In this document: positions 53,271-60,436 of the stretch, in pieces
Position numbering within the stretch: the first letter of the stretch is position 1
Layout of the letters: each line of letters starts with the position of its first letter
NCBI RefSeq assembly: GCF_008124765.1
Contig: NZ_VNHS01000010.1
Span: 62,001-126,000 of the forward strand
Direction: 5' to 3'
DNA: 64,000 nucleotides
From: Paenibacillus methanolicus
GTDB taxonomy: Bacteria; Bacillota; Bacilli; Paenibacillales; Paenibacillaceae
The notes under the pieces: model-generated
What the model was told of the DNA's origin: nothing
What the model saw: the letters and a program-made list of their open reading frames with translations, nothing else
Database searches by the model: none
Position numbers and translations under genes: made by a program

Positions 53271-54370
53271 GAGGCAAAGGGCTTCTGGCGGTATTGCTGC
53301 TGGCGGTTCTGCTGCTTCCGCTGGCCGGCTGCGGATTCAAGGATATCGACAAACGCTTCTTCATCGTGGCCTTGGGCATCGATGCCGCCGACGAGGGCAA
53401 GGGCTTCAAGGTGACGCTGCGGCTCGCCGTGCCTTCGCCCAAGATCGAGCCGGGTTCCGCGCTGTCGGAAGTGAAGACGATCCAGGCGCCGACGATCGCC
53501 GAAGCCGTCCGGCTGGCCAAGTCGCACGTCGACAAAGAGCTCGATTTCGGCCACTGCAAGGTGTTCGTGCTCGGGGAGAAGCTGGTCAAGAAGAACTACA
53601 CCGACGTCATGGAGTGGATGAGCCGGCGCCGGGACATTCAATCCGTCGCCTACTTATCCATCGGAAGGCCGGACGCGCAGTCGATCGTGAAGATCGCGCC
53701 GAAGACGGAGCGGTACCCCGGCAATGCGCTGTTCCTGGCGTTCGGCGTAGACGGTACCGAGTCGTCCTATTCCATCTCCACCTATCTGTTCGACTTCAAC
53801 CGCAGGTACGGCGAACATGGCATGGACCCCGTGCTTCCGCTCATCCGCAAGGACCCGCAGGAAGGCGATTATTTCATCTCGCGCATCGCCCTGCTGGACA
53901 AGTCGAAGATGGTCATGCTGCTGACGCCGCAAGAATCGCAGCTTTACAACCAAATCGCCAACCGCTTCGGCAAATCGACCATCAAGGCGACGATCGAGGA
54001 GGAGAACATCGTGCTCGCGGCCAACTCGGTGTCCTCCAGCTACAAAATCATGAGCGATCAGGACGGGAATCAGAAGCTGAGACTGAAGATGAAGATCAGC
54101 GGCTTGTTCGAGGAGGCGCCCCTCGGTATTTACGAGAAGGACTGGCACAAGCTGGAGCAGACGCTGAGCGAGCAGACGGAGGCGCAAATCAAACGCATGT
54201 TGGTCAAAATCCAAAAAGCCGGCATCGATCCGTTCGGCTTCGGATTGAAGTACCGAGCCACGCATGCGGGCAACGATCAAACGTGGAAAACCTGGCAGAA
54301 GATCTACCCGGAGCTGGAATTCGACGTGAAGGTCAATGTTCATGTGGAAGGCACGGGGTTGTCTAGATAG
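53267..54370 (+). CDS. Spore germination lipoprotein, Ger(x)C family (C subunit)
   Basis: 367 residues from ATG 53267. The lipoprotein signal peptide ends in LAGC (Cys22), followed by the GerC domains: DIDKRFFIVALGIDAADEG, HVDKELDFGHCKVFVLGEKL, EWMSRRRDIQS and the C-terminal KIQKAGIDPFGFG. It sits on the outer face of the spore inner membrane as the third receptor subunit. Overlaps with gerA and gerB imply a single coupled operon. The frame is open far upstream inside gerB, but only as a shadow frame. Confidence 0.95.
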   Translation: MRGKGLLAVLLLAVLLLPLAGCGFKDIDKRFFIVALGIDAADEGKGFKVTLRLAVPSPKIEPGSALSEVKTIQAPTIAEAVRLAKSHVDKELDFGHCKVFVLGEKLVKKNYTDVMEWMSRRRDIQSVAYLSIGRPDAQSIVKIAPKTERYPGNALFLAFGVDGTESSYSISTYLFDFNRRYGEHGMDPVLPLIRKDPQEGDYFISRIALLDKSKMVMLLTPQESQLYNQIANRFGKSTIKATIEEENIVLAANSVSSSYKIMSDQDGNQKLRLKMKISGLFEEAPLGIYEKDWHKLEQTLSEQTEAQIKRMLVKIQKAGIDPFGFGLKYRATHAGNDQTWKTWQKIYPELEFDVKVNVHVEGTGLSR

Positions 54371-54452
54371 GAACGCGGTAGGAACGAAGTTTAGAACAAA
54401 GCTTGTTCTCGTCCGAGCGGGCAGTTGTCGGCGCGGGCGCATGAAAGCGAAA

Positions 54453-54490
54453 AGGCGGTACGCCCTCTCCGCGAGAGGGGCATACCGCCT
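54453..54490 (-). terminator. Terminator of fni (possibly also of the ger operon)
   Basis: AGGCGGTA / TACCGCCT with inner CCCTCTC / GAGAGGG; TTTTC follows on the minus strand. Confidence 0.72.
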
Positions 54491-54513
54491 CCAACATAAA
54501 GCCCTGCTTATGC

Positions 54514-55587
54514 TTAATACACCGCGAACAACGCGCCGCGCAGTTCGTCTAGCGTGCCGGCGCCGACGCCGAACATCGCCGTCCGCAGCTCGAACTCGAT
54601 CCGCTCCATCTGGTCGTGCACGGCCCCGCCGCGCATGCCGTCCGCCGGCTGGCCGCCGGTCGCCCCGCCAAGCAGCGTGCGTCCGTAGCCGGCCAGATTC
54701 GCGCCCAGCGCAATCGCCTTCGCGGCTTCCACGCCGGTGGCCAGCCCTCCGCTCGCGACGACCGCATGCGCCGGCAGCGCTTCGCGCACCTCGCGGACGC
54801 ACTCGGCGGTCGGGATGCCCCAATCGGCGAAGGCCGCGGCCGCTTCGGCCCGCATCGCGTCCCGCGAGCGGTATTTCTCGACCTGGCTCCAGGAAGTGCC
54901 GCCGGCGCCGGCCACGTCGATGAACGCGACGCCGGCTTCCGCGAGCCGTACCGCCGTCCGTCCGTCGATGCCCCAGCCGACTTCCTTCACGCCGACCGGG
55001 ATGCCGGCTTGCTTGCAGACGGCCTCGATACGGCCGAGCAGGCCGCGAAAGTCGGTATCGCCCTCCGGCTGGAACACTTCCTGCATGCTGTTCAGATGCA
55101 GCACGAGCGCGTCCGCTTCGGCCAATTCGACCGCCCGGCGGCACTGATCGACGCCATAGCCGTAATTGAGCTGCACCGCGCCGAGGTTGGCGATAATCGG
55201 CGAGGTCGGCGCGACTTGGCGAACGCGGAACGTATCCGCCAGCCGCTCGTCCTCGACGGCGGCGCGCATCGAGCCAAGGCCGATCGCCCAGCCGCGCGCC
55301 TCGGCGGCTTCCGCCAAGCGCAAATTAATGGCCGACGCCTCGGGCGTCCCACCCGTCATCGAGCTGACGAGCAGCGGCGCCCGCAGCGCATGGCCGAGAA
55401 AGCGGGTATGTAAGTCAATGTCGGCAAAGTTGATCTCCGGCAGCGCGCAGTGGCGGAAACGGTACCGTTCCAGCCCGTTGCCGGCTATTTTGCTTTGCAC
55501 GTCTTCCTCCAGACAAATCCGGATATGTTCGCCCTTGCGCTTCGCAGTCTGGTTGCCCGGCGCCGCGCCCGGCTGTTGGTCTGCCAT
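54514..55587 (-). CDS. fni: Type 2 isopentenyl-diphosphate delta-isomerase
   Basis: 357 residues with GGGAGGAG before ATG. FMN-dependent TIM barrel: RKGEHIRICLEEDVQ opening, PLLVSSMTGGT, NLGAVQLNYGYG, LHLNSMQEVFQPEGD, VKEVGWGIDG, VAGAGGTSW and ASGGLATG for phosphate binding. It interconverts IPP and DMAPP for isoprenoid synthesis, which also supplies YtpB-type chemistry. Length and motifs are complete. It stands alone on the minus strand between two plus-strand operons. Confidence 0.96.
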   Translation of the reverse strand: MADQQPGAAPGNQTAKRKGEHIRICLEEDVQSKIAGNGLERYRFRHCALPEINFADIDLHTRFLGHALRAPLLVSSMTGGTPEASAINLRLAEAAEARGWAIGLGSMRAAVEDERLADTFRVRQVAPTSPIIANLGAVQLNYGYGVDQCRRAVELAEADALVLHLNSMQEVFQPEGDTDFRGLLGRIEAVCKQAGIPVGVKEVGWGIDGRTAVRLAEAGVAFIDVAGAGGTSWSQVEKYRSRDAMRAEAAAAFADWGIPTAECVREVREALPAHAVVASGGLATGVEAAKAIALGANLAGYGRTLLGGATGGQPADGMRGGAVHDQMERIEFELRTAMFGVGAGTLDELRGALFAVY

Positions 55588-55748
55588 CCAGACTCCTCCC
55601 CCGTCCTACGTGTACAGCAATGTCATGATGATTGTCACGCGTTTTCTACCATCATGACATATTGATTACGGACCCGCAACCAAGCCTGATCGCCCACGGC
55701 ACGATTGCGCGCCCGCTGTTCATGATACCGTCACATATGATTGATACG

Positions 55749-55780
55749 ATCATTTTTATGACCTTTACAATCATTTTTAT
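55749..55780 (+). promoter_or_regulatory. Direct repeats upstream of the nagB promoter
   Basis: ATCATTTTTAT occurs at 55749-55759 and again at 55770-55780, start-to-start 21 bp, two helical turns, and ends at the -35 box. The arrangement fits an operator for a dimeric regulator on one DNA face. Confidence 0.55.
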
Positions 55781-55808
55781 TGTTATCTCGGTCTCGTTCT
55801 ATTACAAT
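55780..55808 (+). promoter_or_regulatory. Promoter of nagBA
   Basis: TTGTTA (55780-55785), a 17-bp spacer and TACAAT (55803-55808); leader about 70 nt. Confidence 0.7.
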
Positions 55809-55882
55809 AAAGGTATCGAATTTGCAATTGTACATCGTTTCAGCGCATAGCCACGATAACCCATCCCTTAGGAGGTAGATGT

Positions 55883-56638
55883 ATGAATATCCGTTTGTTC
55901 GACACCCGCGAAGAACTGGACCGGTACGCGGCAGGGCTGTTCGTCGACTTGGTCAAGGCCAAGCCGGACGCCGTGCTGGGCCTGGCAACCGGCTCGACAC
56001 CGATCGGCATTTATGAAAAAATAGTAGAGAGCTATAACAACGGACAAGTGACGTTCAAGGATGCGACGACCTACAACCTTGACGAATATGTCGGCCTGCC
56101 GCGCGAGAACGAGCAAAGCTATGCCTACTTCATGAACCACCATCTGTTCCGCCATATCGACATTCCGGCGGAGCGGACTTATCTCCCGAACGGTCTGGCC
56201 GACGATCCCTCCGCGGAATGCGCGCGTTATGACAATATGCTGTTGTCCCGTCAGGTCGACATTCAGCTGCTGGGCCTCGGCCATAACGGCCACATCGGCT
56301 TCAACGAACCGGAACGCGAGCTGCACGCCGGAACGCATATCGTCGATCTGCAGAAGGAAACGCTGGAAGCGAACGCGCGGTTCTTCGCCTCGATGGACGA
56401 GGTGCCGAAGCAGGCGATCACGATGGGCGTCGGCTCGATTCTGAAAGCGAAGACGATTCTGCTCGTCGTCAAAGGCGCCGATAAGGCCGAGATCGTCAAA
56501 CGCGCGCTGCAAGGCCCGATTACGACGGAGGTTCCCGCCTCGCTGCTGCAGACGCACGCGAACGTCATTGTCCTGCTTGACCAAGAAGCAGGGAGGTTGC
56601 TGAAAGATGTCCAAATCCCAAGCATGGCGAATCGGTAA
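55883..56638 (+). CDS. nagB: Glucosamine-6-phosphate deaminase
   Basis: 251 residues with AGGAGG 7 nt before ATG. LGLATGSTPIGIYEKIVE binds phosphate, NLDEYVGL carries the catalytic Asp/Glu and GLGHNGHIGFNEPE is the family signature with the active-site His. It converts glucosamine 6-phosphate to fructose 6-phosphate and ammonia. The longer proteobacterial allosteric C-terminus is absent, as in Bacillus NagB. nagA overlaps its last 32 bases. Confidence 0.96.
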   Translation: MNIRLFDTREELDRYAAGLFVDLVKAKPDAVLGLATGSTPIGIYEKIVESYNNGQVTFKDATTYNLDEYVGLPRENEQSYAYFMNHHLFRHIDIPAERTYLPNGLADDPSAECARYDNMLLSRQVDIQLLGLGHNGHIGFNEPERELHAGTHIVDLQKETLEANARFFASMDEVPKQAITMGVGSILKAKTILLVVKGADKAEIVKRALQGPITTEVPASLLQTHANVIVLLDQEAGRLLKDVQIPSMANR

Positions 56639-57794
56639 CATTCATATCGTCGCGGACGGCGCGACGTTCGAAGGCGAGGTCGTCGTCGAAGACGGCGTGA
56701 TTTCGGCGGTCTATCCGGCAGACGCGGCTGCCGATCGGCCGACCCCTCCCGCCGATGCCGCTTATATCGACGGCGAAGGCGGCTGGCTGCTGCCTGGCTT
56801 CATCGACGTTCATGTGCACGGCGGCTATGGCGCCGATTTCATGGACGCGACGCATGAAGCGTTCGATACGATCACGAAATTCCATGCTTCGCACGGCACG
56901 ACGACCATGCTGGCGACGACGGTTACGCAATCGCCCGAAGCGTTGGAGGCGGTCGTCAAGGCCACTGCCGCCTACCGGGAAGGCGTGATGCCGTATGCTT
57001 CGCTGCTCGGCGTCCATCTCGAAGGGCCGTTCATCAGCGAGAAGTGGTCCGGCGCCCAGAATCCGGCCTACATCGTGCCCCCGCACACGGAATGGTTGAA
57101 GCGCTGGACCGTCGTCTATCCGTCCATCATCCGAATGATGACGCTCGCCCCCGAGAAGGAAGGCGCCTACGAGACGATCCGCTGGCTCACGGACAACGGG
57201 ATCATCGCGGCATGCGGCCATACCGACGCATTGTACGAAGAGATCAAAGGCGCGGCCGAGCACGGTCTGCGGCATGCGGTGCACACCTACAATGCCATGC
57301 GCGGCCTTCATCACCGCGAGCCCGGCACGCTTGGCGGCGTGATGACGACGGATACGATCAGCGCCGAAATCATCGCCGACGGCCACCATGTCCACCCGGC
57401 CGCCATCGACGTGCTGCTGCGCGCGAAGCCCGCGGATAAAGCGCTGCTCGTCTCCGACGCGATCTCCGCGGCCGGCCTGAGCGACGGCAATTACGATCTT
57501 GGCGGCTTGGCCGTCATCGTCAAGGACGGCGTCGCGCGTCTCGCCGAAGGCGGCAATCTGGCCGGCAGTACGCTCACGATGATGAACGCGTTCCGCTTTA
57601 TGCTGAGCAACACGAAGCTTACGGCGGCGGAAGTTAGCCGTCTAGCCAGCGGCAACCCGGCGAAACTGCTCGGCATCGCCGACCGGACCGGTTCGATCGC
57701 CGGCGGGAAGCGGGCCGACCTCGTCTGGACTAACGCCGCGTTCAACATTCGCCGCACCTGGGTGCGGGGCCGCGAAGTCTATGCAGGCGAATAA
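56607..57794 (+). CDS. nagA: N-acetylglucosamine-6-phosphate deacetylase
   Basis: 395 residues with GGGAGG before ATG, which lies inside the end of nagB (translational coupling). Amidohydrolase barrel: FIDVHVHGGYGADFMD (metal His pair), LGVHLEGPFIS (metal Glu), GHTDALYEEI and HTYNAMRGLHHREPG (metal/substrate His), SDAISAAGL (catalytic Asp). It feeds NagB in amino-sugar catabolism. The operon order nagB-nagA is reversed from B. subtilis. No PTS or GntR/NagR gene adjoins. Confidence 0.96.
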   Translation: MSKSQAWRIGNIHIVADGATFEGEVVVEDGVISAVYPADAAADRPTPPADAAYIDGEGGWLLPGFIDVHVHGGYGADFMDATHEAFDTITKFHASHGTTTMLATTVTQSPEALEAVVKATAAYREGVMPYASLLGVHLEGPFISEKWSGAQNPAYIVPPHTEWLKRWTVVYPSIIRMMTLAPEKEGAYETIRWLTDNGIIAACGHTDALYEEIKGAAEHGLRHAVHTYNAMRGLHHREPGTLGGVMTTDTISAEIIADGHHVHPAAIDVLLRAKPADKALLVSDAISAAGLSDGNYDLGGLAVIVKDGVARLAEGGNLAGSTLTMMNAFRFMLSNTKLTAAEVSRLASGNPAKLLGIADRTGSIAGGKRADLVWTNAAFNIRRTWVRGREVYAGE

Positions 57795-57848
57795 TATCCC
57801 GCATATGCGGGAGTACTGAACCCGTCTTGCGCCTACAACGACAAAAAG

Positions 57849-57891
57849 AAAGACCATGAGCGACGCCGTTTTGGCGAATCCCATGGTCTTT
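57849..57891 (+). terminator. Terminator of nagBA
   Basis: AAAGACCATG / CATGGTCTTT, 10-bp stem with inner CGCC-GGCG pairing; TTTATTCTT follows. Confidence 0.8.
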
Positions 57892-57963
57892 ATTCTTGTT
57901 AGTGGTTAAGGGGAAACGTTCAGGTGAAGAATCCTCAACCTCCGGTTGGTGTGCAGATAAAAC

Positions 57964-58101
57964 GTTAGCTTTGTCCGTCAGGACAAAAGCGTGCTCCGCT
58001 CGAAAACACCCGCCGTCCCCCCCCTGCTTGCCTGCTCGAAAACGGGAGTCCAGAGGGCGAAGTCCTTTGGATCCCCCTCGGCGGAGGGGGTGGGGGGAGG
58101 G
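57964..58101 (-). repeat. Dispersed structured repeat, copy D (minus orientation)
   Basis: Read on the minus strand: the pyrimidine-rich start, a perfect 5' hairpin CCCCCT-CCGCCG-AGGGGG, CCAAAGGACTTCGCCCTCTGG, ACTCCC, TTTTCGAGC, then GCACGCTTTTGTCC-TGAC-GGACAAAGC. A further fragment (AAAGGGCTTCGCCCT on the minus strand) lies at about 58110-58139. It fills most of the 354-bp convergent gap between nagA and the DeoR-type gene; unlike the other copies it lies between two 3' ends. Confidence 0.85.
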
Positions 58102-58148
58102 TGAAAGTACGGGTTCTCGAAGGGCGAAGCCCTTTGTTCTATCGCACT

Positions 58149-58934
58149 TTATTCCACCACATGCACGCTTATGCCATGCAGGCGCGCGGCCGATTCCAAA
58201 TGATGCGGCAGCGGCGCGTCGGTGATGAACCCTTGCAGCTCCGAGATCGACGCGATCGAGAACAAGGAAGTCCGTCCGACCTTGGTATGGTCGAACATCG
58301 CGTACGTCGCTTGGGCCCGGCGAATCATCGCTTTGGCGATATGCGCCTCCTGCTCGGAGTACGTCGTAATGCCGCTCGTCGACGAGACGCCGTCCACGCC
58401 GAGGAACATCTTGCCGATGTTCAGCTGGCCGATCATGCCTTCGCCGAGCGGACCGCACAGCTCGAAGCTGTTATGCCGCATCATGCCGCCGGTTACGACG
58501 ACGCCGATCTCGCTGCCGGCCAGCTCCATTGCGACGTTCACCGCGTTGGTGACGACCGTAATGCCTCGTCTTGTCTTCAGCATCTTCGCAAGCAAATAAT
58601 TCGTCGTGCCGCCGGACAACCCGACGACGTCGCCCTCCTCGATGAGCGACGCGGCGGCCGCCGCGATCCGCTCCTTCTCGAGGTAAGACAGTCCTTCTTT
58701 CTCCGCGAAAGGAAGCTCGCGCACCGCGTTCATGCCGTCGTACATCGCGCCGCCGATCGTCCGGATGACCGGTTCGGTCTTCTCCATCATCTCCAGGTCG
58801 CGGCGGGCGGTCGCTTCGGACACGCCGAAGCGCTCGACCACCTCCTGGATCGTGATGCGGCCTTGGCGCTTCAGCACGTTCATGATCTGCTCCCGCCGGC
58901 GTCTGCCTTTGGAAGCCTGCGCATCCATCGTCAT
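58149..58934 (-). CDS. DeoR/GlpR-family transcriptional regulator
   Basis: 261 residues. N-terminal winged helix (RREQIMNVLKRQGRITIQEV, RFGVSEATARRDLEMME) and a DeoR-type sugar-phosphate sensor domain with GLSGGTTNYLLAKML, VVTNAVNVAMEL and MFLGVDGVSSTSGITTYSEQEA. It probably represses the sugar kinase gene it abuts (stop and start read TAGATG) and responds to a phosphorylated sugar. It may also act on nearby nagBA; this is inference. Confidence 0.93.
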   Translation of the reverse strand: MTMDAQASKGRRRREQIMNVLKRQGRITIQEVVERFGVSEATARRDLEMMEKTEPVIRTIGGAMYDGMNAVRELPFAEKEGLSYLEKERIAAAAASLIEEGDVVGLSGGTTNYLLAKMLKTRRGITVVTNAVNVAMELAGSEIGVVVTGGMMRHNSFELCGPLGEGMIGQLNIGKMFLGVDGVSSTSGITTYSEQEAHIAKAMIRRAQATYAMFDHTKVGRTSLFSIASISELQGFITDAPLPHHLESAARLHGISVHVVE

Positions 58935-59885
58935 CTAACGTTCCACCCAGCCTTGCCCTTGCAATCTGCGCTCGACGGCGCTCCATTCCGGCAGCGCTTC
59001 CCAGTCGCCGCGCATCTGCACGACGAGCGATCCGTTGATGCTGCCGATGCGCACCGCTTCCGTCGCGCTCTTCCCTTGCAGAATGCCCGCCAGGAAGCCG
59101 GCGCAGAAGCCGTCGCCCGCGCCGACCGTATCGATAACCTGATCGGCCGGGTAGAACGGCACGCTCGTCTCGATGCCGTCCTCCAGCACGACGGTCGTGT
59201 CGCCGACGCCTTTCATGACGGTAACCGCCGGCAGCGCCGAGAGCTTCTCCTTCACCTTGTCGTAGTCGTCCGTGTCGTAGAGCAAGCGAAGCTCGTCCCA
59301 TCCCGGCAGGAAGTAATCGGCTTGCTCGGCAAGCGGCAGCACCACTTCGCGCGCTTCCTCGATCGTCCACAGCTTCAAGCGCAGATTCGGGTCGAAGCTG
59401 ACCTTCACGCCGGCTTCCTTCGCCGCGGCGACCGCGGCCAGCACCGTTGCGCGCGCGCACTCGCTAATGGCGAGCGTAATGCCCGTTACGTGCAGCAGCT
59501 TGCAGCCGCGGATGTAATCCAAGTCCAGATCCTCCGGACGCATCCGGCTTGCCGCGGAATGCTTGCGGTAGTAATGGACGGCGAGCTTGCCCGCCACGGT
59601 CTCGCGGAACATGAGCCCCGTCGATTCTCCGGGGACCAGCCGGGCGCGGGAGACGTCGACGCCCTCGCCGCGCACCCGCTTCAGAATCGTGCTGCCGAAC
59701 GGGTCTTGCCCGAGCGCGCCGAACCAGCCGACCGAGCAGCCCAGCCGCGCGGCGCCGATGGCGACGTTGCTCTCCGCGCCGCCGAAGCTCTGCTCCAGCG
59801 CGGCCGCTCCTTCCAACCCCCGATATTCAGGCGACATGAACAGCGCCATCGTTTCTCCAAACGTGAGCAAATCCGGTGATCGCAT
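58935..59885 (-). CDS. kdgK: PfkB-family sugar kinase, probable 2-dehydro-3-deoxygluconokinase
   Basis: 316 residues with AGGGAGAG before ATG. LTFGETMALFMSPEYRGLE and FGGAESNVAIGAARLG are typical of KDG kinases, and the C-terminal PfkB signature DTVGAGDGFCAGFLAG carries the catalytic Asp. It would phosphorylate KDG for the pectin/uronate branch of the Entner-Doudoroff route. No KDPG aldolase is in the window, so the exact sugar acid is unproved. It is upstream of and coupled to the DeoR-type regulator. Confidence 0.88.
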   Translation of the reverse strand: MRSPDLLTFGETMALFMSPEYRGLEGAAALEQSFGGAESNVAIGAARLGCSVGWFGALGQDPFGSTILKRVRGEGVDVSRARLVPGESTGLMFRETVAGKLAVHYYRKHSAASRMRPEDLDLDYIRGCKLLHVTGITLAISECARATVLAAVAAAKEAGVKVSFDPNLRLKLWTIEEAREVVLPLAEQADYFLPGWDELRLLYDTDDYDKVKEKLSALPAVTVMKGVGDTTVVLEDGIETSVPFYPADQVIDTVGAGDGFCAGFLAGILQGKSATEAVRIGSINGSLVVQMRGDWEALPEWSAVERRLQGQGWVER

Positions 59886-59915
59886 CCTCGAACTCTCCCT
59901 ATTAGAACGGCGTGA

Positions 59916-60344
59916 TTAGTCTTTCAAAATCGGATATTTCATGAAGTAGATGATCGCCAGGTACAGCACCAGCACGACGATGCTCAGCACGCGCGCCTTG
60001 CCGATGTGGGCCGACGCGCTGCTGCCCGATTGAATCTCGATCGCGATGCGCTTGAGCGGCTTCGTGATGATGCCGCCGAGCGCGCCGATTGCCAAGAACA
60101 GCAGCGTAACGATGATCATCCAGATAACCGCGTAATCGCCCTGCGACATCAGGTAGCCGCCCGTAAGCAGCTGCAAAACAAGGAAGTATTGGGCGATGCG
60201 GTTCGCGGATACGAGACCTTCCGCAAGACCGGCTTGTCCGGCTCCGGCTAGCTTGGAAGCACGGCTGACGAGCGTCGGCAGCACGAGATAGAAGCCCATT
60301 CCCGCCGCGCCGATGACATGCAGCAACAACATAATTTTAAACAT
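59916..60344 (-). CDS. Small four-helix membrane protein, unknown function
   Basis: 142 residues from ATG 60344 with AGGAGG 7 nt upstream; the frame upstream lacks a ribosome site. Four membrane segments; it opens MFKIMLLLHVIGAAGMGFYL, then LVSANRIAQYFLVLQLLTGG, VIWMIIVTLLFLAIGALGG and LSIVVLVLYLAIIYFMKYPI. It recalls DUF2269-like proteins but I do not assign it. It lies 30 bp before kdgK and may be the first gene of that unit. Confidence 0.75.
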   Translation of the reverse strand: MFKIMLLLHVIGAAGMGFYLVLPTLVSRASKLAGAGQAGLAEGLVSANRIAQYFLVLQLLTGGYLMSQGDYAVIWMIIVTLLFLAIGALGGIITKPLKRIAIEIQSGSSASAHIGKARVLSIVVLVLYLAIIYFMKYPILKD

Positions 60345-60403
60345 TGCGTTTCCTCCTGAATGGTAATTGGCGCCAATGCGCCCCCATAAGCGTAATCTAC
60401 ACA

Positions 60404-60431
60404 ATTATACTAAAGAAAGCCGCGTTTTCAA
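60404..60431 (-). promoter_or_regulatory. Promoter upstream of the membrane protein / kdgK unit
   Basis: TTGAAA (60426-60431), a 16-bp spacer and a perfect TATAAT (60404-60409) on the minus strand. The spacer start, TGAAAACGC, matches the first nine bases of a cre but the rest does not. Confidence 0.7.
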
Positions 60432-60436
60432 AGCAA

